Origin: Gyrodactylus bullatarudis
Lineage: Eukaryota; Platyhelminthes; Monogenea; Gyrodactylidea; Gyrodactylidae
Direction of reading: 5' to 3'
DNA length: 64,000 nucleotides
Assembly (NCBI GenBank): GCA_012064415.1
Contig: SSNU01000134.1
Coordinates: 62,001 to 126,000 of the forward strand
This document shows, piece after piece, positions 22,490 through 34,400 of the stretch. The notes beneath the pieces were generated by a model. It did not search any database. It was given only the letters and a program-made list of their open reading frames with translations, and had not been told where the DNA came from. Each line of letters begins with the position of its first letter. Positions within the stretch are counted from its first letter, which is position 1. Position numbers and translations under genes: made by a program.

Positions 22490-22720
22490 TTTTTTAATTT
22501 TAGGATAAAATGAGCCAATAAATTGTGGAAATTTTAAAAATTTTCTGACCAAAATTAGATCGAATTTTAAAAATTCACCAAATTTCCACTTTCTCTATTT
22601 TCGTACCCAAAATTTTTATCAATTTCGAAGATTCGTTACAGTTAAATGCTGATATTTCGAATCAAGATTAGAGGAAGAATTTCGAAATCGCCTAAAGTAT
22701 TTCAATGAAATTCGTCATTT
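22490..22720. repeat. Dispersed AT-rich repeat copy
   Basis: Shares blocks with 230-420 (same orientation) and 5480-5700 (inverse). Confidence 0.5.
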
Positions 22721-23689
22721 TTATTAAAAAATTATATTTTTCATATATTTCATGAATTTTGGCGATATGTGTTTTATTTGAAAATTATCACAATTTTTTA
22801 AACCTTATTACAGAAGCATCGAAAGATACTTTGGAGCGAAATTTGGTGGGATTGATGATTCCATCATACCGATAGGTGGTTTTTAGTAATTTTTGGAAAA
22901 TTTCCTCAAAATCTAATGAATTAACTGAAAGCCTGACAAATATTCTTGCTTTACAATAAAATTTTCTTTTTGGTATTTCGAATTTTATCATGAAAAAAAT
23001 ATTATAAATAAATTTATTCAGTTTTGATTGCATTTTTATTACAATGGAAAATTCAAGTGATTTCTTATCAAAAAGGGGAATATCAATGATATTACATTCA
23101 AGGTTAACATTAAATCAAGCGATCATGATAATAAAGTTGTCTTATCATGAATTTTAAAAAATATTGAAAAATTACTTTATGCTATATTAAAAGAGAAATA
23201 AACAGATTTATTGCGCATCTAAAATTAATTAAATCAGCTTCTGTTGGCCGTATTTATCAAATCAATTTCAAATTGATTTTCGGATTAAATCAATCATTTT
23301 TCTAGGATTGAAAAAAAGGCCCTTTGAAAATTCTCGAAAATTATACGTGTTATAAATAAATGAATAAAAATTCTTTAGTCAACTAATAGCTTAAAATATT
23401 TTTTGGGAGACATGTTTATTTAAGAATTATTATGTGATTTCAGAAGATGTGGGGAAGCATACAAAAAAGTTTGAGCGAAAACACACAGAGAAAATGTTGA
23501 AACAGTTGTTGTGAGATTCTTCTTCATTTTTCCAAGAAATAAAAAATGTATTCACTGTTTGTGGCTTGTATTGAAATGTTTATTTAATAATGATTTACAT
23601 CCAGTAGCTCTAGGTCAAATTTCTTACTATATGAAAGAAAAACATCATTTATAAATCTAAACCTATAAATCAAGGAAAGCAAAAGAAAA

Positions 23690-23955
23690 TTTAGAGGAAA
23701 AAATCAAAATTTTTTCCAAGACATAACGTTGTCTTATTGTGATCGTGAAAATCAACTCTTGATTACTCTCTTACTTTGAAATCAATAAAAATTTTCAGTT
23801 TAAAATTCGAAAAATTCAAATGATATTTTTCATGAAAAAATTTTTTTTTCTTCAAATTGTAAAGATGGGCAACATGAGTAGAATTCCAAAAAATCTTTAA
23901 CATACATATTCGAATTTTTGATGAAAAAATCGAGGTTTTCAACTTCATGTCAAAC
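23690..23955. repeat. Fold-back family copy, partial
   Basis: Internal blocks of the fold-back family (GATCGTGAAAATCAACTC-like; TTTGAAATCAATAAAAATTT-like), ending near the CAACTTCATGTCAA terminus. Confidence 0.5.
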
Positions 23956-24431
23956 CAGAAATTTTTAAATTCATTTTAATCATTATTAGTTGTGCCTCAA
24001 GTATTTTGTTTATAACGATTAATAAAATAGAAAATCCCCCTTCAAGCAATACGTCATTCACGTGTTTCAGAAATGTCAGATTTCTCAGATTTTAGATAAA
24101 ATGTAAATATTGATAAAAAATGAGGAATTTGATAGAATAGATTTTCTAAGACATATAAATTGAAAAACACAAGAAGATCGAATCAATTTCTCTCAATTTA
24201 TAAATCATTTCAAAAGAGCTTTTAATAGATAACTAACCAAACGCCTGTCGATAATCGTTAAGCTTTGAAAAATTAAGCATCGAGTTATTATCATTGAAAT
24301 GCCGGCTTTTCTGTCAATTTAGAATCCCTTTCATCAGGAGTAAATATTTATTGGGAGCGGAGATGTTTGCAAGTCGAACAGTGAGAATAATATAAACATA
24401 GAATTAAATAAACATTTAAAATAATTACAAT

Positions 24432-24437
24432 TTTATT
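24432..24437 (-). terminator. Candidate polyadenylation signal of the neurexin gene
   Basis: AATAAA on the minus strand about 205 bp beyond the neurexin stop codon. It is the best-placed hexamer in the 3' flank, but the motif is frequent in this DNA. Confidence 0.35.
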
Positions 24438-24642
24438 CTCTGTAAAATAAATTTTAAATATTATTTACTCAAATCATTATTTACATATAAACATAATTTT
24501 CCTTGGACAGAATTACTTATTTACAAATAGGTATTTTTATCTTTTCATTGGCTTAAGAAATTATTTTCTTGATTTTTCATAGTTTAGGAATGTTCTGAGG
24601 ATTATTAAATGAGGGAAGTAGAAAATCTAAATCAAAATTTAC

Positions 24643-25401
24643 TCATGTAAACCAATCCTGATTCTTTTTCAAGAGAAGGGTCCCTGTTAGTTCTTGTGGG
24701 GATAGAATTATATGCATTGGTTGGATGTTCGAAGCAGAAGATTGAGGACTTATTGATCTTTCTTGAAGAGCGCTGAAAGAATTTTCATTGATATTAGAGG
24801 ATGTCTGATTATCAGAGAGAACTAGAAACTGTGTCTGTGACATATCTGAATTTCGATAACTACCTTTTGAAATATCTAATAAGGGGAGAGGGCTTGTTGG
24901 GAAACTTGTTTGAATATTCGACCTCTGGTTCTGTATTTGGAGCGAGCCAAAACTTGGCTTAATCAAACTCTCATTTTCTCCATAATTCGATGGTGGTACT
25001 GGGATTTGGACATTACCTTTCTTTTGACAGCGATAAATACCCAAAGTAAGCAAAATTAGTGTTAAAAAGGCTCCTGCACTTATTGTAATGATGAGCCAAA
25101 GATTAATATCAGAGAGGGCTTTATGGAAGAAATTTCCCAAAGATGTTCCGGAGGATTTAGAAAAATTTGAATCATCTTTGTTAGGCCTACTAGGAGAAGA
25201 CTCATCTGAGGACATTCCTGTTTTAATACTTTTATTGTCATCTGATGGGGGATCTTTTTTCTCGTATACTGGCCGAATAATTCCATTAGAATTTACCATA
25301 TTGTTGCATTGTTCGATTGTTGCACTGTCCAAGTAGTTGCAGTCCTCTTCGACACGAATCAACCGATCATCAGATTCTTTTAGATCTTCTGGTTTATCGT
25401 T
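24643..25401 (-). CDS. Neurexin exon 17 (stalk, membrane span, tail)
   Basis: 759 bp, 252 residues. An acidic Ser/Asp-rich stalk contains two cysteines (DCNYLD, EQCNN). LWLIITISAGAF through LGIY is the membrane span, followed by RCQKK. The tail of about 129 residues is Ser/Asn/Gln-rich and ends LLLKKNQDWFT. Its KKN and position recall the basic end of neurexin tails, but the canonical EYYV PDZ ligand is absent. Confidence 0.88.
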   Translation of the reverse strand, partial: NDKPEDLKESDDRLIRVEEDCNYLDSATIEQCNNMVNSNGIIRPVYEKKDPPSDDNKSIKTGMSSDESSPSRPNKDDSNFSKSSGTSLGNFFHKALSDINLWLIITISAGAFLTLILLTLGIYRCQKKGNVQIPVPPSNYGENESLIKPSFGSLQIQNQRSNIQTSFPTSPLPLLDISKGSYRNSDMSQTQFLVLSDNQTSSNINENSFSALQERSISPQSSASNIQPMHIILSPQELTGTLLLKKNQDWFT

Positions 25402-28400
25402 CTATGAAAAATATAATATTCATAACCGATTCAAAATGATGATGATAAAAATAGAGTCCTTACGTTTATAATTGCCATATCACTGACAGGGCTGTTGTTT
25501 CCTTTATTTTTTCTAAATTAAAAATCAATGAAATAATTAGTAAACAAATCTAAAATTAGTTTATTAATAAAATTGATAATAACTCAATTCAATAATAGTT
25601 TAGAATACTAACCCAAATTAAAAAAAAAATTATTTTCAAAATTTAAAGAAACACACTAATGATATAGTCTTGCTCACTATAAAATCGGCAAAGGAATTTC
25701 TCAAAATCGCATAGTATCATGAAAGCTGATTACTTAGATATGTACTACATATTATGTAGACACCTCATGCATACAATTCAGTTTAAAAAAAACCTTGGAT
25801 TGGAAAAAAATTCAATCAAACCTTTATCTCAACTAAACGAAATTAGTTTATTTACCTTGAGTTCAAACTTTTAATAAAATCATTAAACCTGGGATCAACA
25901 TCTGTCGTAAAGGTTGGATTTCCTTTTTTCATCACATTGACATGCAAAAATTTCATTCTATCTCGAACAATTTCCAAGATTCGGAATTCATTGTACATCA
26001 AGCCTAAAATGAATTTAGAATGTAAAAATCAGAACTGATATTCATCCATCATATTCGAGAGCTCACCAATGATTGTTCCTTTGAAACTTTTACTTCCAAC
26101 AATGATCTTTTTCACAACTTTTTCAACTTTGTATTCTATAAAAGGGAAAAATTAATTCAATTAACCATACAGCAAACGAGAGAAATTTTATAAATTAATG
26201 AGGCCACTATAATTTTAAATTTAATTTGATGAAAATTTTAAATGTTTTAATATTCCTTCCACAAATAAGTAATTATAATAAACACATTTGTACAGAAAAT
26301 AAGTTTACTCTGTAAAATTAATAGGAAAATTATGAGATGATAACTTTCATAAATTATTGATGGTTAGATTCATGTTATTGAAATATTCCCAGTTGCAGTT
26401 TGATTTTCTTCACAGGTCTTATTGGTTCAGTTTTGAATAAAAGATAAAATAAGACGAATAGGCTTTGCAAAAATATTTTAATTACATCTATTGTCAGGTG
26501 AGCCAACTCAACTAAGAAAAAAAAATCTCGGTCACGACATATCCAAGCAACGTTTGTGGCTCTTCAGTGAAGAGTCTTCACGTTAAATGTAACTCTGGTT
26601 ATGATCTGCTTTGTACCTGCTGAGATTTATTTAACAAAATCTACTTTAACTAATTCATAGTAACTTTAATTTTAATCTAAAATAATGATATTCAAATAAT
26701 ATTTTAATTTCTATTGTAGTTTAATGTTTATTGAGCGATATTAAATTGAATCAAGAATATTTAGCACTGTCTATGTTTACTTGATATATCTTTGAATTAA
26801 ATCTAGTTGATATTATACGACTAATTCCCTTGATATTAGAAAGAAATTAATTACAAATGTATATAATTTAGACTTACAGGCCAGCTCTAATACCTTTATA
26901 ATCTGAGAGATAGATACGTTTAAAGTTCATAAATTTATCTTAAAAGAGTATTTTCAAGTGATTTCTAATTACTAATAATCATCATGGAATGTTTAAATTA
27001 ATCCAGACTAATCCTCCATTTTTTTATAAAAACGAAACAATAATATTTGATAGTTATATAGAATATATTCCATGTAGACTTTAAATGCTGAAACAGAAGC
27101 TTTTCAGAGCGTAATAAATGTAAACTTGCATTTTTTTGACTTAGATTGTACTGGAAGCATGCAAGCTTAACTATTTTTCTAGTTTTATTTTAAGTCAGGT
27201 TTTCTTTCACTTGTTAATTATTATTACATTACAATTTTGACTTATTATTTTCAAATGTTACAAGGAAAAGAAGAAAATAAAGGCTATATATTAGAGTAGG
27301 CCAAATTTTTCAACTTTTTCCAGCCTTACTCTCATTTTGAACCTAATTGAAAACTAAGCATTTTTTCCTATAAAACCATATGTTTTTGAGTTTGTTCTGA
27401 CATACAAAATCTCGATTGAAAATGAAAACCTTTGAATACGCGCCAACATTTTTTCAATGAATTCTACTACTTCAAAGGACAAAATCGAGATTTTTTAATA
27501 GTTTTTGCAGCATTTTGAATAAAAATTGAGTCTTTCGTCACACATTGAAAGTAATTCTTAGGAAATTGGGTAAATTTTGATGAGTTTAGGGACATTTGGA
27601 TTTTTGTATATCTGAACAGGAAAAATTTTCATTTTGACTTTCAAAAATGTTTCTGTCCCAGTTAAAACTTGAATTTTCGATTAAGGCATGGAACATTGTT
27701 ATGGAAAAATAAAATTTTGCATTACCCTACTATATATATATTATCAAACTTGATGAAAATTAGATCATTTCTGAATAAAAAATTAAGCCATTCAACTGTC
27801 ATTCTTATAGCTTAGGAATTTTCCAAAAGGCTGCTATGGAAAACGAAAGATCTCTCTTTTTCTCAGATGTACTCAAAGCTGAACTTATTTATTATTCATA
27901 AATTGAGCTATATTAAATTTTGATTAGTTACTTTTAGGATTTTCCATAAATACGCCTCAGGTATTTTTGATGCATCCTGGAAAAAATATGTCGGTTGGGC
28001 AGAGAAAAAAAAGATTTTGCCAAAGTAATTATCAGAATTCTTTTTATGACCTGGACTAGATGTTTATTTTCACACTAATAGTAACTGCTTTATGGAATTT
28101 ATTTAGAATAAAATGGATGAGGACATAAGACATGAATTTCCTCAATATGACTCATTGACCGTTGGTCGGCTATCAAATTGATTGATATGTCTAATTATTT
28201 TAATTACTTTTATCTAAATAAAAATTTCATATTAAAGTAAATTTTTAATGCTGAAAATCCCAAATAATGACTAGCATTTGAATCACAAAACGTCTGGAAG
28301 AGGCTTTGGAAAAATTTTGGTTAAATTCAAATTAAATCTGCTTTAACTTATAAATGTTAACGTTACTCTTGTTACTCTTGATAGTCTAAAGATTCCCTGG

Positions 28401-31400
28401 CAAATCAGTTAAACTTGTTACTAGTAACAAGATTCCCGGGGTTCTTGAGACTATCAGTTAATCTTGTTACTAGTAACAAGTTTAACTGATTTGCCAGGGA
28501 GTCTTTAGACTACCAAGAGTAACAAGAATAACGGTAACATAAATATAAAATAAATATCTTAAATTATTTTAAAAATCTTATATTTTTACAAAAGATTTTA
28601 GATTTCAGAAAATTTGAGTAAATAACTTTTATTTGCATAGTAAAATACATGAAAATAAAATTTTGATTATATTTTAAATTGAAGTGAAAAGGATTTACAA
28701 TAAATAAATATTATCGAAATCAACTTAAAGGAAAAGATACAATTAATTTCTTGATTATGTTTTTTGTCCAAAGCAAATAAAGAAACTCTCATTAATCCAG
28801 ATCTCATAAAAGTTTTATAGAAATGTTTTATTCTCAAAGATTTTCTCCGATGATTTACCGTAGAAATATTAAATAATTAATTTACAACTATTAATTCAAA
28901 AATGCTTCTGATCAAGCTTCCTAATTTCGAGATTTCTCATCTAGTCAAATTTTAGTTATTTTTTCTCAGTTCTACTTACTCCGATCAATAATTGGTTCAT
29001 CGTCGACTTTTAACGAAAGAATATCATTTGAATGTTGGATTTGAATAAAATGCAGACTGTCATTTCTTATGGTGATTGTTGAAGTCAATCGTAATTTGTT
29101 ATCATTCATCGATAAAACTAGGTGTTTATTCGTCTGTAATAAAATGATACGTAAAAAGTTTTCCAAACACTCTTCATAAATGCATGTCGGCTTTTCAACA
29201 AAACAAAAATATTAATAACGATGGTGATAAAAATAACACTTCCTATTTAATAAGTTGTATTTACAGAGAGCTTTTTCACTAACATACAATCCTGAATAGT
29301 GCTAGAGTATGTCGATAGGAAGAAGACTCCCTATTAGTCAACTATCAGCCTTATCTAGAATTGCCGAGGGGATGCTAGTCTCTAATGAGACTTCTGCTTA
29401 TATTTCTGATACAGTAGCTCTAGTTGAACCTCAAATTACTAATTCAATGAGACTCACAATAAATTTCACCCAAAGACCAAGCGAGAACTTATACTATAGT
29501 TTCACCCTCATTAGGGATCGTCAGTAAGCCTTACGCCTGCTCCGAGAATCGAAGCTCATGTTTTATGCTCACTGGGCAAGCACTCAACCGTTTAGTCCAA
29601 CCCACGTTATCTTTGGATGTGTGAAATTTATTGTAAGTCTCATTGAGGTAGTCATTTGAGGTTCAACTAGAGCTACTGTATCAGAGAGCTTTTTATTGAA
29701 TGTATTTTCAAAATTCAAGTTAAAGAAGCCCTCTAAGAAGGAACTTGAAACTGGATTAGTCTAAATTATAGCAAGATTCTACCGTGATTCCAACTTAATT
29801 TTAGCTCTATTAATAGAAGTTGAAGTAAAACCGATTTATATAAATTAAATAATCAAAGAATAAAACTTACACTTTGATCCTCAAGAGAAAAGTTTAAAAT
29901 GTCACCATTCAGAGTTCTGATGGACAAAATATTTGTGTACGCTTCCCAATCAAATATTCGTAGGGCGAAATTAATTTTTTCATGTGCCATTGTCTGCGGT
30001 CGTTGAAGTTCAATAGTGAACTCATCATTCTTCTCTAAATGGCCCGAGACGTCGACTAAAAATATATTTATACAAGGATTCAATATTGATTTGACAATAA
30101 AGAGAAAATATATACAGATCTTATGATTGAAGAATTAATTAAAATTTTATTTATGCCCTGGAGTTAATCTAATTGAGAAAGTAAACATTTAACAGTTTTT
30201 AATGTATTTATCCTTACTGAGATGTAAAAAAAGATCAATATTAATTTCAAAATATTTTACGCCTAATGATTGTATTGTAATGGGTACACTGAGATTAAAT
30301 TTTATAATTTGGGGTTCTTCGGTCTGAAATATTCTCCTTTGTGAAAAAATAAGTTAAATTATTGAACAGTTGCCCTCCCCCCTCTTATTTCTCCTCCAAG
30401 TTAAGTTTGAATCGTGTTGGTCTTTTTATTATCGATGAAATGAGAACGAATCCCTTTCATCGATCTTAAAAAGCCCTTAGTCTCTTTGTCATTCAGAAAA
30501 TTTACTGCAAAACAAGAGGGGGCAAATGTTCTATAGATTAGTCGAAAAATGCATGTCAAATTATTTAGATGTCAAAAAATTTCTAATAACCAAAAAGGAT
30601 CAAAGGGAACAAGGAGAAAAAACAAATCTTAATCGCTTTCAAAAGTTAACAGATTAGAAGAAAATGTTTATCGAGGGACAAAAAATTTATTTCTCATTAT
30701 AAAAAACTTATTGGTGTTTTTGGTAAACATGACAATTTTTTCTCTCTCTTTGGCATATGGGTAAGTTGTATTTTTTGTTTTCTCTGTTCAATTTAACACA
30801 TTTGCATTGGAAAGTAAAAACACAACTAATTTACGCTAATTTGACAAAGAAGAGGAATATAGTAGTTTACTTGGTATTTCTTCACAAATGAAGATAATCT
30901 ATGGATAAATTATGTGTTTTCTGTTACTACTCTCAAAATCTGTAATTATCTGATCTTTGTAAAGGGAAAATATTTTTCTTTTCACACACAAATACCAGAT
31001 ATTTTACTTCCAATTCTGAAAACCGATTATTGATTTTATTATATTTTTTCGAAAGAAGCTAAAATTAACTTTAACACGCAATGCAAAAATAATTTCATCT
31101 TCAAGAATCAATTTTATTTTTTCTATTTTATGAGGATAAAATGCTTTCGATGCTTGACTTCTTCCTATTTCAAATTTTTTATTTTGATATAAAATCACGA
31201 AAATAGTAATGTACTTTCGAAAATTTTATTTTTAGACTATTAAAAGCTATATACTAAAACTGATTGAAAACATGTCAATGAAAAGTGTGATGAAAAAAAA
31301 TTAGCCTAATTGATATTGTTGGAAAAAAACAAGACTGAAAATAAATCTGATTACTTACCTCTCAGGCAATTACAATTATTCGAAATGTTCCTTGAACATG

Positions 31401-34400
31401 AAAATCTTGTGCCAAACGGATTTGTTGAACAATCAATTAAGGATTTATCTCGATAAGTAAATGGTTTCAGCTTAGAGTTTCCATGCAACTGTTTTATTTT
31501 ATTGCTATACTCTTCATTGAACATGTCCAAAGGATAATTATTCAAGAGAAAATATTTTATTGTTCCCTTGAAAGAGGATTTTTCAAGTACCATCGCTCTC
31601 AGATAGGCATCATTTTCATAATTTCTGAAAAAGTTTATAATTTTTAAAATTCTAATACTTGTATAGTGCTCATCAAAAAATTTTTTACATTATTATTTGG
31701 CCTTTATGCCCTTATTATAATTCATCATAAAACAAATTTCATATCATTAAGAAGATGATTTAATTTTCTTACTGTTAATATAAAAATATTTGTATTTTTA
31801 TCATTTATAAGTTGTAAAATTCAAATTTCATTTTTTTTCATTGAAATTCAAAACAACATATTAAATGTTTACACTTTTTATTTGTAAAGTCACCGTTATT
31901 CATGACAACATCAATACATCTTTTTGGCATTGATTTGTATAGGCTTTCTATGATATCCTCTTCTATCAAACTCCACTCTTTAATTATTTTCAAGACCAAT
32001 TCTTCTTTGTTCAAAAATATCTTTTCATTCTCATAAACTTTTCGTGATAAAATTCCCCAGAGATTCTCGATGGGATTCAAATCTGGACTTCTAGCTGGCC
32101 AATCTAAAAGTTTAATATTTTGCTCAAAAAACCAATTTTTCGTCGAAATAGAACGATGACAAGGTGCATTATCCTGCTGAAATATGAGGTCCTCTTTTTC
32201 TATTTCTTCTTTGAACGGCAAAATTTGATCTTCAAGCAACTTTTGATAAGAAATTGAGTTTTCCATCTATTATTACTAGACTGCCTGTACTTTTAGATGT
32301 CATGAATCCCCAAACCATTACATTCCCGCCACCGAAACCTCTCTTGATGTGTGTCGGTTTTGGCAAAGATTTGTCATGATGTTAATCCATCAGGACCATC
32401 TAAATTAAATTTTTTCTCATCTGAAAAAATTATTTTTGACCAATCTTGGTTTTGAACAATTTTATCAGTTGTCCATCCCTTTCTAAAATCTTTGTCTTCA
32501 TATCTTCTTTGAACGGCAAAAGTTGATCTTCAAGCAACTTTTGATAAGAAATTGAATTGAGTTTTCCATCTATTATTACTAGACTGCCTGTACTTTTAGA
32601 TGTCATGAATCCCCAAACCATTACACTCCTGCCACCGAAACCTCTCTTGATGCGTGTAGGGTTTGGCAAAGATTTGTCAATCCAGCATGATGTTAATCCA
32701 TCAGGACCATCTAAATTAAATTTTTTCTCATCTGAAAAAATTATTTTTGACCAATCTTGGTTTTGAACAATTTTATCAGTTGTCCATTCCTTTCTAAAAT
32801 CTTTGTCTTCATTTTTGAGATTAGGAACGCTTTTGGGTTTCGCCCAATAGATATTTGAACATTTTTTCAAATAACGCTGCATAGATCCTGCACTACAATT
32901 CAACTGGAGTTGGGATTTTATCTGAGAGGATGAAAACCTTTTTTTAGTGGCAAGAAATTTAATTTTTTTTCCAATGCGTTCGAAATCAAGCTCTTTCGAC
33001 CTCTTTTTCTAGGATTCTTTTTCGGATTCCTTGGTTAATTGATATACATAATTGTTTGATGACTACATCCAATCTCTCTTGCAACTTTTCGTAAACTATA
33101 GCCAGCTTCCAACAGGTTTAAAGCTTGATCTCTTTCGGATGATGTCAGCTTCGAATTTTTCGTTCTTTTAGTCGTCATGAATAAATATTTTTTAATTTCA
33201 AAGATCTAGTTATATAATTCAGTAGTTTATGAATATAGATTGTGATGCTTGAACCTTTATCACACGTATTCACAGAAAAAATATCAGTTAAAAAGAGTAA
33301 ACATTTAATATGTTGTTTTGAATTTCAATGAAAAAAATGAAATTTGAATTTTACAACTTATGAATGATAAAAATACAAATATTTTTATATTAACAGTAAG
33401 AAAATTAAATCATCTTCTTAATGATATGAAATTTGTTTTATGATGAATTATAATAAGGGCATAAAGGCCAAATAATAGTGTAAAAATTTTTTTTGATGAG
33501 CACTATAGTAGTAGTAAATATATTATTTTGCATTTCAGTTTGGGATAGAGTTCTTCAGATTCAGAAAGATTCCGAAAATTTTCGAATCGCCACAATTTGA
33601 CTTCAGATATAAACAAAAGATTATATAATATTTTCTGATTTGTTTTATTGTATAGAAATCATAGATATTAGTAATGATTCTTCTCTAAGGTTGACATCAT
33701 TAGTGCTAGATTTGATACTATGAAAGCATGAAGAACCTTAAATAAGCCCAGAGAAGATCCTATGTACCCTTAGAGATGGTTCTTGCGAAGAGGAAGGTAT
33801 CAAATCTCTTCTAGACTTGTTGTGAATTTTAATTTGAACTATCTAATTTTAATAATTTTTTCAAGATGAAAAAAATTCAAAAGATTATCGAAAGTTAATA
33901 CTTGTTTTAATAATTTTATTTTTGGTACCTTTTCGGATTTTTTCAGACGAATCCGAATCTGAATTATCTGAAGAACCTTAGTTTGGGACCCAAATAATTC
34001 AATTTTTCGGACTCTAAAGACTTAAATTTTAAAATGATAAATTTCCGGAGCTATTAGGGAAGCCAAGTATTTCAACTTACGAAGACAGAAAATTTCCAAG
34101 AATCATTTCAATTTTCATATTTTTAGATTCTTCAAAATACAGAGTATCTTGATTGATTTGTATTTTGCCATCAGGATAGAGCTGAATCTGAAAAAAATAA
34201 ATCTTAAGATCAATCCAAAAACTATAAGAAGAAAGAAAAATAATTTGAGCTCTCAAACTTATTGATTTGAGAGAAGAAAATATTCTTACATTTATAACTT
34301 CATCTTTATCCTTGACAACTGACTGGAAATATCTTACAGCTTGATGACGACTGACTACCACGGAAGAAGGATCTTGCATAAAGGAAAAGCTAATTTTGGG

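Larger units (their letters stand above)
19143..24430. other. No gene seen; repeat remnants only
   Basis: About 5.3 kb without a supportable exon. It contains repeat copies at 21165-21590, 22490-22720 and 23690-23955, annotated separately, and otherwise AT-rich DNA. It follows the 3' end of the neurexin gene on the minus strand. Confidence 0.5.

Noticed and set aside
29309..29527. Plus-strand 72-codon frame with balanced composition
   Set aside because: It coincides with the fold-back/SINE repeat and its inverse arm does not keep the frame, so the coding look is due to repeat composition.
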